This document shows positions 1 through 7,952 of a stretch of 32,597 nt of DNA, piece after piece (position 1 is the first letter of the stretch; each line of letters starts with the position of its first letter). The DNA comes from an uncultured Gammaproteobacteria bacterium (GTDB lineage: Bacteria > Pseudomonadota > Gammaproteobacteria > Magnimaribacterales > Magnimaribacteraceae), in assembly GCA_913045055.1 (NCBI GenBank), contig CAJWPI010000019.1:1-32597 (forward strand). Direction: 5' to 3'. The notes under the pieces are model-generated. The model saw only the letters and a list, made by a program, of their open reading frames with translations, was not told the origin of the DNA and made no database searches. A program made the position numbers and the translations under genes.

Positions 1-1
1 T

Positions 2-64
2 ATTTATGACAAATTTGCATACTTAGGACCTAAAAATGTAGAATTCGCGGAATCTAATGTCTGA
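2..64 (+). CDS. Possible C-terminal end of an upstream gene (partial)
   Basis: The frame beginning at base 2 stays open for 20 codons and ends at TGA 62-64, giving a tail that starts IYDKFAYLG and ends AESNV. It would overlap the rpoH start by 8 bases (ATGTCTGA), an arrangement used repeatedly by same-strand neighbours in this window. I do not recognise the tail; it does not resemble the end of FtsX, the usual rpoH neighbour in many gammaproteobacteria. Twenty open codons can occur by chance, so this is only a candidate. Confidence 0.25.
   Translation: MYDKFAYLGPKNVEFAESNV
15..44 (+). promoter_or_regulatory. Possible sigma-70 promoter of rpoH
   Basis: TTGCAT at 15-20 and TAGAAT at 39-44 are separated by 18 bases. 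Transcription would start near base 51 and leave a leader of only about 6 bases before the rpoH ATG. The match is moderate, the DNA is AT-rich and the upstream sequence is cut off, so this is tentative. Confidence 0.25.
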
Positions 65-947
65 AAAGAAGAAAAAGAAGAATAAAAAGGCGGGTACTTC
101 GTTACAGGAAATTAATATTTCCTCGCCCGGAAGTAACCTCCAATCATATATAAGTTCTGTCCATGGGATAGGGATTCTCTCTGCTGAGGAAGAAAAAAAG
201 TTAGCAGAAGACCTTTATTACAGAGATGATCTTGAAGCAGCAAGAAAGCTGGTTTTAGCTCACCTTAGATTTGTAGTACATATAGCTAAAACCTACTCTG
301 GATACGGCCTTTCAGAAGCAGATTTAATTCAAGAGGGTAATATTGGCTTGATGAAGGCGGTTAGGAGGTTTAATCCAGAGGTTGGAGTAAGGCTAGTTTC
401 TTTTGCTGTTCATTGGATAAAAGCAGAAATGCACGAATATATTTTGCGTAACTGGAAAATTGTAAAAATTGCCACAACAAAAGCACAAAGAAAACTCTTT
501 TTTAATTTAAGGAGTAAAAAGAAGGGCTTGTCTTGGCTTACTGATGCCGAGGTAGAGGCAATATCTAAAGACCTTAATGTTAAACCCTCAGATGTAAAAG
601 AGATGGAAAAGAGATTAAGCGGCTTAGACTTATCTTTTGATCCTATTAGCCTTCAAGAGGGAGATGAGGATACTTTAGCCCCAGAACAATATTTACAAGA
701 TTCTGATGCAAACCCAGCTGATATAGTTGAAAAAGAATCTCTTTCAGAATTTAACTCTTCTCAGCTACATGAAGCATTACAAAACCTGGATGACAGGAGC
801 AGAGATATAATCCAAGACAGATGGCTTTCTGAGGGTAAATATACACTCATAGAGTTAGCAGAAAAATATGACATTTCCGCTGAGAGGGTTAGACAAATAG
901 AACAAAACGCCATGAATAAAATAAGGCGGTCTATTAGGATCAATTAA
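57..947 (+). CDS. rpoH: RNA polymerase sigma-32 (heat-shock sigma factor) RpoH
   Basis: Sigma factor that directs RNA polymerase to heat-shock promoters. The 296-residue product is slightly longer than E. coli RpoH (284) because of a lysine-rich N-terminus (KKKKKNKK). Region 2 runs from about residue 65 to 140 and includes DLIQEGNIGLMKAV and the region 2.4 stretch VSFAVHWIKAEMHEYILRNW. The RpoH box QRKLFFNLR at 144-152, which separates RpoH from other group 2 and 3 sigma factors, is intact. The region 4.2 helix-turn-helix covers about 263-290 (ELAEKYDISAERVRQIEQ). The ATG has only a weak GGA five bases upstream. trmB follows after 6 bases, so the two are probably cotranscribed. Two likely clients of the heat-shock regulon in other bacteria, hspQ and zapE-type ATPases, lie in this window, but no sigma-32 promoter was identified for them. 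Confidence 0.97.
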   Translation: MSEKKKKKNKKAGTSLQEINISSPGSNLQSYISSVHGIGILSAEEEKKLAEDLYYRDDLEAARKLVLAHLRFVVHIAKTYSGYGLSEADLIQEGNIGLMKAVRRFNPEVGVRLVSFAVHWIKAEMHEYILRNWKIVKIATTKAQRKLFFNLRSKKKGLSWLTDAEVEAISKDLNVKPSDVKEMEKRLSGLDLSFDPISLQEGDEDTLAPEQYLQDSDANPADIVEKESLSEFNSSQLHEALQNLDDRSRDIIQDRWLSEGKYTLIELAEKYDISAERVRQIEQNAMNKIRRSIRIN

Positions 948-953
948 TTTTCC

Positions 954-1634
954 TTGTCAAAGAACATCACTAAAAAGGCACCCCCAAGAAGCTATGTTAT
1001 TAGAAACGGGAGAGTTACAGCTTCTCAAAAAAAAAGTATAAAAGAAAATTGGTCAGAGTTTGGGGTTGACCCAAAAAAGACAGCATTTAAAGAGATTTTT
1101 CCTAACAACAGCAGAATTATCGTTGAGGTGGGCTTTGGCTCAGGAGAAAATCTTCTTCATTTATCTGAAGACCAAAACAGTCTCCATTTTTTAGGAATAG
1201 AAGTTTATACCTCGGGAATAGGAGCCTTAATTAGAAGAGCCAAGAAGAGGGGAGTGCTTAACCTGAAAGTAATAAATCATGACGCTAGAAACCTGTTCAA
1301 CAATTTTATTGCAAAAGAGTCTTTAGAAGCGGTTCTTATTTTCCACCCTGACCCTTGGCCCAAAAGAAAGCACAACAAAAGACGCCTTGTAAATGATTTA
1401 TTTATAAAGAATATTCATAAGACCCTCAAAAGAGGGGGTTTTTTATATTTTAAGACCGACTCTCTAGATTACTTCAAAAAAGTTAATCTCAAATTAAATA
1501 ACGTTCAGGGCTTGAAGAAAATTAAGATTGAAGAATTACCAATTTTCTTACAATCTATTCCCAAATCAAAATACGAATCTAAAGCTATAACAAACAAAAA
1601 TCAGGTTAACTATCTGACCTATACTAAAAGCTAA
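954..1634 (+). CDS. trmB: tRNA (guanine-N7-)-methyltransferase TrmB
   Basis: SAM-dependent enzyme that methylates G46 in the variable loop of tRNAs. The 226-residue protein has the glycine-rich SAM-binding motif EVGFGSGE at 58-65. It also has the TrmB signature PDPWPK at 132-137, followed by a basic RKHNKRR segment expected to contact tRNA, and a conserved KTD near residue 168. The start is a TTG 6 bases after the rpoH stop; no in-frame ATG fits the family's N-terminus. The N-terminus is rich in lysine. The 3' end lies one base from the convergent rdgB stop, with no terminator between them. Confident from the motifs. Confidence 0.95.
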   Translation: MSKNITKKAPPRSYVIRNGRVTASQKKSIKENWSEFGVDPKKTAFKEIFPNNSRIIVEVGFGSGENLLHLSEDQNSLHFLGIEVYTSGIGALIRRAKKRGVLNLKVINHDARNLFNNFIAKESLEAVLIFHPDPWPKRKHNKRRLVNDLFIKNIHKTLKRGGFLYFKTDSLDYFKKVNLKLNNVQGLKKIKIEELPIFLQSIPKSKYESKAITNKNQVNYLTYTKS

Positions 1635-1635
1635 C

Positions 1636-2214
1636 TTAGCTTATCCTGCCTAATTTTTTTATCATTTGTTGGAAAGCAATAGCTCTATGGCTAATTGTAT
1701 TTTTTTCTTTATTTGAGATTTCTGCCATACACAATCCCAAATCAGGTAAAAAAAAGACAGGGTCATAACCAAATCCATTCTTACCTTTTTGTTCGGTAGT
1801 AATTAAACCCTCTAAGATGCCTTCAGAAAATAACGGCTCAGAACCCTTTTCTAAAATGCACGTCATTGAACACTTAAACCTTGCACTTCTATTGCTTGTG
1901 TTTTTTAGATTTTTAAGCAGCTTGTTAATATTTGCAGTATCAGTTGCTCTTTTTGAGTACCTTGAAGAGAAGATACCCGGATCACCACCCAAAGCATCAA
2001 CTTCAAGCCCAGAGTCATCAGCAATTACATTAGTTCCAATTAAATCAAATATATGTTGGGCTTTTATCAAAGCATTTTCTTGGTAAGTAAGGCCAGTTTC
2101 TTTAGGAAAGATAATTTTATCTGGAACTGTTTCGATGTTTAGTTCAGTATTTTTAGCAAGGTTCCTTAATTCCTTAATTTTTCCTTCATTTTTTGTTGCA
2201 AAGGTTACTCTCAT
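1636..2214 (-). CDS. rdgB: dITP/XTP pyrophosphatase RdgB (Ham1 family)
   Basis: House-cleaning enzyme that hydrolyses dITP, ITP and XTP to monophosphates and so keeps deaminated purines out of DNA and RNA. The 192-residue length is typical (E. coli 197). Family motifs are present: N-terminal FATKNEGKIKEL (residues 5-16, substrate and phosphate contacts), DDSGLEVDAL at 66-75 (catalytic acid and metal site), GFGYDP at 147-152 and SHRA at 175-178. It is the last gene of the metX-metW-rdgB string, 3 bases after metW. The same order is found in Pseudomonas. It converges with trmB. Confidence 0.95.
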   Translation of the reverse strand: MRVTFATKNEGKIKELRNLAKNTELNIETVPDKIIFPKETGLTYQENALIKAQHIFDLIGTNVIADDSGLEVDALGGDPGIFSSRYSKRATDTANINKLLKNLKNTSNRSARFKCSMTCILEKGSEPLFSEGILEGLITTEQKGKNGFGYDPVFFLPDLGLCMAEISNKEKNTISHRAIAFQQMIKKLGRIS

Positions 2215-2217
2215 AAA

Positions 2218-2805
2218 TTATTTACAGATTCTATATACTCCAGAAGAACTCAATAAATTTGGCCCAAAAGAAAGGTAAGGTCTTATTTTTCCAGATGAAT
2301 TCATAAATAATTTTTCTTCTATAGTTATATCTAATTCCTTACAAAGGAATTCAAAATCTTTTAGTGTACACAAATGGATATTGTCACTGCTATACCAGCT
2401 TTCTTGCGTACTAACGGTTTTAGGCATCTGTCCTTTCATTAGAAGATCTACTCTCCTTTTCCAATGTCCAAAATTTGGCACAGTAACTATACATTTTTTA
2501 CCTATTCGGGTTACTTCTTCTAGCGCTAAAAGAGGGTTGTTTAAGGTTTGAATAGTTTGACTCATGAGCACAATGTCAAAACTATTGTTTGAAATTGCAT
2601 CCAGACCTTCATCAATATCATGTTCTATAACATTTACCCCTTTTTCAATGCACTTTTGAATGTTGTTTGCGTTTATCTCCACCCCCAGCCCTTGAATATT
2701 TTTTTCCTTTTGTAAACTAGACAAGATTTTCCCATCACCACAGCCCAAATCTAGGACAGTAGATTTACTTGAAATCCAGTCATTAAAAATCGATTCTATG
2801 TTCAT
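2218..2805 (-). CDS. metW: Methionine biosynthesis protein MetW
   Basis: Small class I methyltransferase-fold protein encoded with MetX in many proteobacteria and needed for efficient homoserine acylation there; its exact biochemical role is less settled than that of MetX. The 195 residues carry the SAM-type motif VLDLGCGDG at 18-26, an acidic residue after the second strand (GVEIN), and the MetW-typical SQTIQTLNNPLLALEEVTRIG near 86-106. VPNFGHWKRR (about 120-129) is also characteristic of the family. It begins 2 bases after the metX stop, so the two are presumably translated from one mRNA under the metX riboswitch. Confidence 0.94.
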   Translation of the reverse strand: MNIESIFNDWISSKSTVLDLGCGDGKILSSLQKEKNIQGLGVEINANNIQKCIEKGVNVIEHDIDEGLDAISNNSFDIVLMSQTIQTLNNPLLALEEVTRIGKKCIVTVPNFGHWKRRVDLLMKGQMPKTVSTQESWYSSDNIHLCTLKDFEFLCKELDITIEEKLFMNSSGKIRPYLSFGPNLLSSSGVYRICK

Positions 2806-2807
2806 CT

Positions 2808-3941
2808 TTAATTATCTAAAAAAGCATTTATAGCCTTTGTGTATCTTTCTTCGGGGAAAAGAAAAGAGTCATGTCCGTGGCTTGATTTTATCTCAATATA
2901 ACTAGCGTTCTTTTTAGCGCTAATTAAAGCATTAACAATTTCTTTAGACCTTGCTGGCGAGAATCGCCAGTCAGTAGAAAAAGAAACTACCAACAATTTA
3001 GCTTTTATTGAGGCGAAGGTTTTAACTAAATCCCCTTGAAATTCTGAAGCCGGATCAAAATAATCCAAAAGTTTAGTCATTATCAAATAAGTATTGGCAT
3101 CAAAAGTTTCTGAAAATACATCTCCCTGATGCCTTAAATAACTCTCAACTTCAAATTCCGCATCAAAACCAAAATTTAATTTTCCCTTTTTAAGGTCTCT
3201 ACCAAACTTATCTCTCATAGCTTCATCAGAAAGGTAAGTTATATGACCAACCATCCTGGCTAGTCTTAACCCCCTTTTAGGTATTTTATTGTTTTCTAGA
3301 TATAACCCGTTTTGAAATTCAGGGTCAGAAATAATAGCTTGTCGAGCGACTTCATTAAAAGCAATGTTCTGGGCACTTAGTCTAGCAGCCGCAGCTATTA
3401 CTCCAGCTCTTTTAATCCTATCAGGATAAGAAAGACACCATTGGAGCGCCTGCATTCCACCCAGGCTGCCTCCAATTACGCATTGCCAAGATTCAATGCC
3501 CAATAAATCTGAAAAAATAGCTTGGCAATTAACCCAGTCTAATACAGTTATGAGCGGAAAATCAGGACCATAAGTTTTTCCAGTCTTTGGGTTAATGCTC
3601 TTAGGGCCTGTTGACCCATGGCAGCCACCTAAATTATTAGGACAAACAACAAACAGCTTGTTTGTGTCTATAGCCTTGTTGGGTCCTATTAATCCATCCC
3701 ACCACCCAGGCCTCTTATCCGAATTTTTGCTGAAACCAGCTGCATGATGATTTCCGCTTAATGCATGACAAATTAAAACAGCATTGTCTCTTTCTTCATT
3801 TAGAGTTCCATATGTTTCATAGACAATTTCAATGTCTTCCAAAGCTTCCCCGCATTCAAGAGTTAGCGGTTCTTTGAAAGCTATTTTTTTGGGCTCTACC
3901 AATCCAACTGAATCTTTTTCTAACTTTTTATTATCTTCCAT
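2808..3941 (-). CDS. metX: Homoserine O-acyltransferase MetX
   Basis: Alpha/beta-hydrolase that acylates homoserine, the first committed step of methionine synthesis. The 377 residues contain the nucleophile elbow GGSLGG with Ser159, the acid in FSTDW (Asp324) and the catalytic histidine in SSHGHDSFL (His357). The N-terminal HALSGNHH and CHGSTGP stretches form the oxyanion and active-site region of the family. MetX proteins paired with MetW in gammaproteobacteria can use succinyl-CoA or acetyl-CoA, so the acyl donor is left open. The ATG follows a uridine tract that belongs to an attenuator, and the only SD-like bases (AGG, 7 bases upstream) lie in the terminator stem. Expression is therefore expected to respond to SAM through the upstream SAM-II element. 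Confidence 0.95.
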   Translation of the reverse strand: MEDNKKLEKDSVGLVEPKKIAFKEPLTLECGEALEDIEIVYETYGTLNEERDNAVLICHALSGNHHAAGFSKNSDKRPGWWDGLIGPNKAIDTNKLFVVCPNNLGGCHGSTGPKSINPKTGKTYGPDFPLITVLDWVNCQAIFSDLLGIESWQCVIGGSLGGMQALQWCLSYPDRIKRAGVIAAAARLSAQNIAFNEVARQAIISDPEFQNGLYLENNKIPKRGLRLARMVGHITYLSDEAMRDKFGRDLKKGKLNFGFDAEFEVESYLRHQGDVFSETFDANTYLIMTKLLDYFDPASEFQGDLVKTFASIKAKLLVVSFSTDWRFSPARSKEIVNALISAKKNASYIEIKSSHGHDSFLFPEERYTKAINAFLDN

Positions 3942-3971
3942 AAAAAAACCTGTCAGCTTTCGCTAAACAGG
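3942..3971 (-). terminator. Intrinsic terminator of the metX SAM-II switch, abutting the start codon
   Basis: On the minus strand CCTGTTTAGC, a GAAA tetraloop and GCTGACAGG (3971-3949) form a hairpin: five outer pairs (CCTGT/ACAGG), a T:G pair with a one-base bulge, and three inner pairs (AGC/GCT). Seven T residues (3948-3942) follow, and then the metX ATG. The 5' arm contains GTTTAGC, which can instead pair with GCTAAAAC of the aptamer core to form an antiterminator. The 3' arm carries the only SD-like bases of metX, so the same hairpin could also block translation. Confidence 0.8.
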
Positions 3972-3976
3972 CAATG

Positions 3977-4029
3977 CACGGTTTTAGCAGTATTTTTTAA
4001 ACGCCCGCAAGCTGTTCAAATCGGCGTTA
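3977..4029 (-). promoter_or_regulatory. SAM-II (SAM-alpha) riboswitch aptamer upstream of metX
   Basis: The leader matches the SAM-II class. It has a P1 stem of six pairs (AACGCC/GGCGTT), the conserved GATTTGA after the 5' P1 strand, and TTGC just before the 3' P1 strand. An A-rich linker follows, then the hallmark GCTAAA at 3988-3983. These elements occur in the same order and with nearly the same spacing as in the crystallised marine metX SAM-II RNA, as I remember it. CAG (4014-4012) and CTG (3990-3988) can pair to form the H-type pseudoknot. The ligand is inferred to be S-adenosylmethionine, with feedback control of metX and metW. A covariance-model search against RF00521 would settle the call. 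Confidence 0.88.
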
Positions 4030-4043
4030 ATGAAACCATTATA
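4000..4043 (-). promoter_or_regulatory. Promoter -10 and P1 helix of the metX leader
   Basis: On the minus strand a perfect TATAAT lies at 4043-4038, with TTCTTA as a weak -35 17 bases upstream. The predicted start near 4031 is only about 3 bases before the first base of the riboswitch P1 helix, AACGCC (4028-4023) paired with GGCGTT (4005-4000). metX therefore appears to have its own promoter, and the aptamer sits at the extreme 5' end of the transcript. Confidence 0.6.
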
Positions 4044-4076
4044 AAACAAATAAGCACTCTTAAGAAGAGAGGTTAC

Positions 4077-4652
4077 TTAAAACCCAACACTTAATCCATA
4101 AGGCAGGCCTGATTCTAAGGCAAAGTTGCGTGCAAGTATTTGTAAAAAATTCAAAACTATAAAGGCTAAAATGGGAGAAAAATCTAGTCCCCCCATTGGC
4201 GGCAAAAAAAGCCTAAAAGGTCTAAAAATAGGCTCAGAAAGCTGGTTCATTAGGCTTATGGCCGGGTGTCTACTCAGAGGAGCTATCCAACTGATAATTA
4301 TTCCAGCCAACATAACCCAAAACAACAACTTAAGGCTTATTAATAAAACTGAATAAAATGACCAAACAATAATTGTAGTTGTACTGGCAGTAAATGCATT
4401 CGAAGCAGCAACAAGAGAAAAAGCCAAGTATTGAGTTATACACGAAACAATTAAACTGGATATATCTAGATTAAATATAGGTCTTACAATTCTCCTGGCA
4501 AGCCTAGCCGGGGGGTCTATGATAGTCATGAAACCCCTTACTATAGGGTTATAATAATCTACCCTAAATAATCGAAAGAAGAAATTTAGTAGGATTGCTA
4601 TTGTAAGCAAGTCACAGACTGCTTTTACTAAATATAAAGTAGCCTCAGTCAT
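4077..4652 (-). CDS. yggT: YggT family integral membrane protein
   Basis: Polytopic inner-membrane protein of the YggT family; the function is not firmly established. The 191 residues hold two copies of the YGGT domain. Each has a hydrophobic segment followed by a motif around NPIVRGFMTIIDPPARLARR (about 35-56) or LMNQLSEPIFRPFRLFLPP (about 133-151). I choose the ATG at 4652, 15 bases inside a TTG-started frame, because GGAG lies 9 bases upstream of it. This start overlaps the end of proC by 8 bases (ATGACTGA). The yggS-proC-yggT order is conserved from E. coli to Pseudomonas. metX follows but has its own promoter. Confidence 0.9.
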   Translation of the reverse strand: MTEATLYLVKAVCDLLTIAILLNFFFRLFRVDYYNPIVRGFMTIIDPPARLARRIVRPIFNLDISSLIVSCITQYLAFSLVAASNAFTASTTTIIVWSFYSVLLISLKLLFWVMLAGIIISWIAPLSRHPAISLMNQLSEPIFRPFRLFLPPMGGLDFSPILAFIVLNFLQILARNFALESGLPYGLSVGF

Positions 4653-5469
4653 CTTCTTTCTCTCCAAGGTCGAAAGACCTCTTCTCTCCTGCCTTAATAG
4701 CCTTGATTAATACTTCACTAAATTTATTATCTTCTAATACTTCTATGGCCTTTTCAGTTACGCCTCCAGGTGAAGTTACCTTCTTTCTTAAAGACTCGGG
4801 ATCTTCTGCACTATCTCTAGCAAGCTTAGCTGAGCCAATAACCATTTCTAAAATAAGCTTTTCAATTTTACTTTGTTCAACATTTAATTCTTTGGCTGCT
4901 TTTCGCAAAGACTCCAATAAATAAAATATATAGGCTGGTCCTGAACCAATTAGTGCAGTATAAAGGTCAAAAGAATTTTCTTGTATCCAATAAGTTGAAC
5001 CAACTGAATTAAAGATTCTTTCAGCCTCCTCTCTGTTTTCAACACTAACAGAAGAATTACAACACAAGGCACTAACACCCTTTCCTATACTTACAGGAGT
5101 ATTTGGCATCACTCTAACTATTTTTTGGTTTTTAGTTGTCAGAGACTCCAGAAGGTTTATTTTTATACCTGCTGCAACCGAAATGAGCAACGAGTTTTCT
5201 AACGAAAGAGCTTCTTTAATTTCGTAGAGTATTTTTTTCACAACTTGAGGCTTTACAGCCAAAACAATAACTGAACATGAAGAAATTACTTTTTTGTTAT
5301 CTGAAGTTACATTTACTGAATAAAGTTTGCTTAAATTATCTAAATCAGCTTGGTCAGGAGAACTAGAAAAAATATTCTTTCTATTTACCTTTTGTTTAAT
5401 TAAACCCGCAATTAAGGAGGTGGCAATGTTTCCTGCTCCTATAAAACCTATATTTTTATTTTTTTTCAT
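4645..5469 (-). CDS. proC: Pyrroline-5-carboxylate reductase ProC
   Basis: Catalyses the last step of proline synthesis, NAD(P)H-dependent reduction of pyrroline-5-carboxylate. The 274 residues show the Rossmann motif GFIGAGNIATSLIAG at 8-22 and VAVKPQVV near 70-77. The signature MPNTP lies near 120, followed by GSGPAYIFYLLE and the C-terminal VTSPGGVTEKAI. Length and motifs are standard (E. coli 269). The ATG overlaps the yggS stop as ATGA, and the 3' end overlaps yggT, so translation of the three genes is probably coupled. Confidence 0.97.
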   Translation of the reverse strand: MKKNKNIGFIGAGNIATSLIAGLIKQKVNRKNIFSSSPDQADLDNLSKLYSVNVTSDNKKVISSCSVIVLAVKPQVVKKILYEIKEALSLENSLLISVAAGIKINLLESLTTKNQKIVRVMPNTPVSIGKGVSALCCNSSVSVENREEAERIFNSVGSTYWIQENSFDLYTALIGSGPAYIFYLLESLRKAAKELNVEQSKIEKLILEMVIGSAKLARDSAEDPESLRKKVTSPGGVTEKAIEVLEDNKFSEVLIKAIKAGEKRSFDLGEKEDD

Positions 5470-6149
5470 TGTCTGGGACCAAATATTTTAGTGCCTATTC
5501 TGATTATAGTGGACCCCTCGTTTATTGCGGCTTCATAATCCTCTGACATTCCCATAGAAAGTGTATCTAAATAAGGAAAGAAATTGTTTAGATAGAGAAA
5601 GTGTTTTTTTATTAATGAGAATATTTCTTTCTGTTCTGCAAAACTTTTTCTTGGTTTTGGGATTGCCATTAAACCTCTTACTTTTAGGTTTTTGTATTTC
5701 TTAAGTTCATTTATAAAACCTTTAGCTTCATTTAATTTTATTCCAGATTTATTTTTTTCGTTGTCAATATTTATTTGAACACAAATGTTTAGAGGGCTCT
5801 TATTATTTTGTCTGTGAAAGTCTAAATTTTCGGCAATTGTTATTTTGTCTAGGGAATGCACCCAATCAAAGAGATTGGAGATCTTTTTAGTTTTTCTTCT
5901 TTGTATTGAACCAATGAAATGCCATTTAGCAGGCAACTGAATCTCCTCTATTTTTTTCTCAGCCTCTTGTAAGAAGTTTTCTCCAAAATTAATCATTCCA
6001 AGAGATATAGCTTTATTAATTTTGACTAGAGATTGTCCTTTGGTAGCTCCGATAATTTTGATTTCCTTTGGGTTTCTTTTTGCTTTTTTACAAGACTTTT
6101 CAAATGATTTTATAAAACCTTGAAAATTATCTGTTATATCAATGGTCAT
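5466..6149 (-). CDS. yggS: PLP homeostasis protein YggS (PLPBP/PROSC family)
   Basis: Cytoplasmic pyridoxal-phosphate carrier with a fold-type III barrel and no known catalytic activity; it buffers PLP supply. The PLP lysine is most likely Lys37 in IIGATKGQ, in place of the more common SKTK context. Other family motifs are GENFLQEAEKKI, WHFIGSIQRRK, the SMGMSEDYEAAI stretch and RIGTKIFG at the C-terminus. I place the start at ATG 6149 (227 aa). A TTG at 6158, immediately after the argS stop, would add three residues (230 aa). Neither has a convincing Shine-Dalgarno sequence, so translation is probably coupled to argS. Confidence 0.93.
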   Translation of the reverse strand: MTIDITDNFQGFIKSFEKSCKKAKRNPKEIKIIGATKGQSLVKINKAISLGMINFGENFLQEAEKKIEEIQLPAKWHFIGSIQRRKTKKISNLFDWVHSLDKITIAENLDFHRQNNKSPLNICVQINIDNEKNKSGIKLNEAKGFINELKKYKNLKVRGLMAIPKPRKSFAEQKEIFSLIKKHFLYLNNFFPYLDTLSMGMSEDYEAAINEGSTIIRIGTKIFGPRQ

Positions 6150-6158
6150 GAATGACAA

Positions 6159-7946
6159 TTACATTGAGGAAGGTGAACTTACCCCCAAGAGAGTCAGTCC
6201 ATTGAATATAACTTGCTTAACGCCTTGTAAAAGTAGGATTTTTGCCTGAAGCTCTTCTTCTTTGTCGACTAGAATCTTTTCTTCATTGTAATAACCATGA
6301 AAACTAGAAGAAAGATCTTTTAGGTAATAGCAAATCAAATGCGGTTCATAGTTATCACTAGACTTCAAAACAACTTCAGGGAATTTTGAAAGAATTTTTA
6401 GTAACTCCTCTTCTTTCTCTCCATTAAGTAAATTTAAATTTTTTTCTCCTAATCCTGAATTTACTTTTCTTTTAGTCAATTCTAGATTTTTTAAGATGCT
6501 ACAAATTCTAGCATGAGCATATTGTATGTAGTAAAGGGGGTTGTCTTTACTTTGTTTTTTTGCAAGGTCAAGATCAAAAGACAAATGCTGTTCTGCTTTT
6601 CTGTTTATGAAAAAGAATCTGGTTGCTTCGGGAGACACCTCTTTCATAAGCTCATCAAGAGTAATAAATTGTCCCCCCCTTGTAGACATGGAAATTTTTT
6701 TATTTTCTTTGATCAAGGTAGCAAATTGGATGAAAATTACCTCTAGCTTATCAGGGTCTAGTCCAAGTGCAGACATAGCAGATTTAACTCTAGGCAGGTA
6801 ACCGTGATGGTCTGATCCCCAGACGTTTATTATTTTATCATAGCCCCTTCCATACTTATGTGCGTGGTAAGCAATGTCAGAAGCAAAATAAGTAGTTTGA
6901 CCATTTTCTTTTTCTATGACTCTATCTTTATCATCTTTAAACTGTGAGGATTTAAACCAAAGAGCCCCTCCTTCTTCATATGTTAGTTTAGCTCTTTCTA
7001 ATATATCTTTTACTTCATCGATTAAAGAGGGCTTTTTGTTTTGAGATTTATAAAGCTTAGTTTCTGTAAACCATAAATTTTGATTAACCCCCATTTTACT
7101 GAGGTCCAACTTAATAGAATGAACTATCTGCTCTAAAACAAATTCTTTAACTTTTATAAACTTATTCTCTAGGTTTCGTCTAGCAAAAGATATAAGGACA
7201 TCAAGGTCCTCTTCTTTTTTTATTTTTTTTAATTCTTCAATTAAGCGTTTTCTCTTGTCTACAGGAATAAAAAAAACTTCGCCCTTAGACCCCTTTTCTT
7301 TGGAGCTCTCTATAATCTGCTCAGCATAGGAATTTATATATTCTCCTTGATAGCAGAATTTTGGATAAGGGAAATCATTGTTTAATAATTGCTCACACCT
7401 TAAGAAAACACTAAGGGTAAGTATATCTATTTGCCTTCCCTGATCATTGACATAATATTCTTCATCTACTTTATGTCCTGAAGCCCTTAAAATGTTAGAA
7501 AGAACAGAGCCAAATGCAGCTCCTCTGCCATGACCCACATGTAAGGGACCGGTGGGGTTGCTTGATACGTATTCTATTAATATTTTTTTGTTTTCATCTT
7601 TCGTTTTGTTAAGACCAAACTTCTCTTTTTCCTTTTTAATTATTTTTAGAATCTCAGAATAGTGCGAATCGATAAGATAAAAATTGATAAAACCTGGTTT
7701 AGAAAATTCTATTTTTTTTATAGAAGGATGGGGGGGAAATTTTTTTATTAATTTATCTGCTATTTTCTTCGGGCTCTCCTTAAGCTTCTGGGCTAAAATT
7801 AAAGCTATATTCGTAGAGAAGTCACCAAAATTTTTTTCCTTATTATCTTTTATTTCAACTCTAAGCGAAGCTAAATTTACTTCTTCCCATTCTTTTTTTG
7901 ACTGAATAGCCTTAAAAAGGCTTTTTTTAATTTCTGACTTAACCAT
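6159..7946 (-). CDS. argS: Arginyl-tRNA synthetase
   Basis: Class I aminoacyl-tRNA synthetase charging tRNA-Arg. About 595 residues, close to the family norm. It has an N-terminal Add-1 type domain (about 1-110, with NFGDFSTNIAL) and the HIGH-type motif HVGH in SSNPTGPLHVGHGRGA near 130-144. WGSDHHGYLPR and the KMSKS-like KKISMSTRGG come later, and a C-terminal anticodon-binding domain contains QYAHARI. Start: ATG at 7946, with a GTG directly before it at 7949. AAGGA lies 12 to 15 bases upstream, slightly favouring the GTG, so the N-terminus is uncertain by one residue. It follows efp after only a few bases. Confidence 0.97.
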   Translation of the reverse strand: MVKSEIKKSLFKAIQSKKEWEEVNLASLRVEIKDNKEKNFGDFSTNIALILAQKLKESPKKIADKLIKKFPPHPSIKKIEFSKPGFINFYLIDSHYSEILKIIKKEKEKFGLNKTKDENKKILIEYVSSNPTGPLHVGHGRGAAFGSVLSNILRASGHKVDEEYYVNDQGRQIDILTLSVFLRCEQLLNNDFPYPKFCYQGEYINSYAEQIIESSKEKGSKGEVFFIPVDKRKRLIEELKKIKKEEDLDVLISFARRNLENKFIKVKEFVLEQIVHSIKLDLSKMGVNQNLWFTETKLYKSQNKKPSLIDEVKDILERAKLTYEEGGALWFKSSQFKDDKDRVIEKENGQTTYFASDIAYHAHKYGRGYDKIINVWGSDHHGYLPRVKSAMSALGLDPDKLEVIFIQFATLIKENKKISMSTRGGQFITLDELMKEVSPEATRFFFINRKAEQHLSFDLDLAKKQSKDNPLYYIQYAHARICSILKNLELTKRKVNSGLGEKNLNLLNGEKEEELLKILSKFPEVVLKSSDNYEPHLICYYLKDLSSSFHGYYNEEKILVDKEEELQAKILLLQGVKQVIFNGLTLLGVSSPSSM

Positions 7947-7952
7947 CACAGA

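Noticed and set aside
1817-2086. Open frame on the plus strand opposite rdgB
   Set aside because: It is antisense to a motif-bearing gene, has no family resemblance and no ribosome-binding site.
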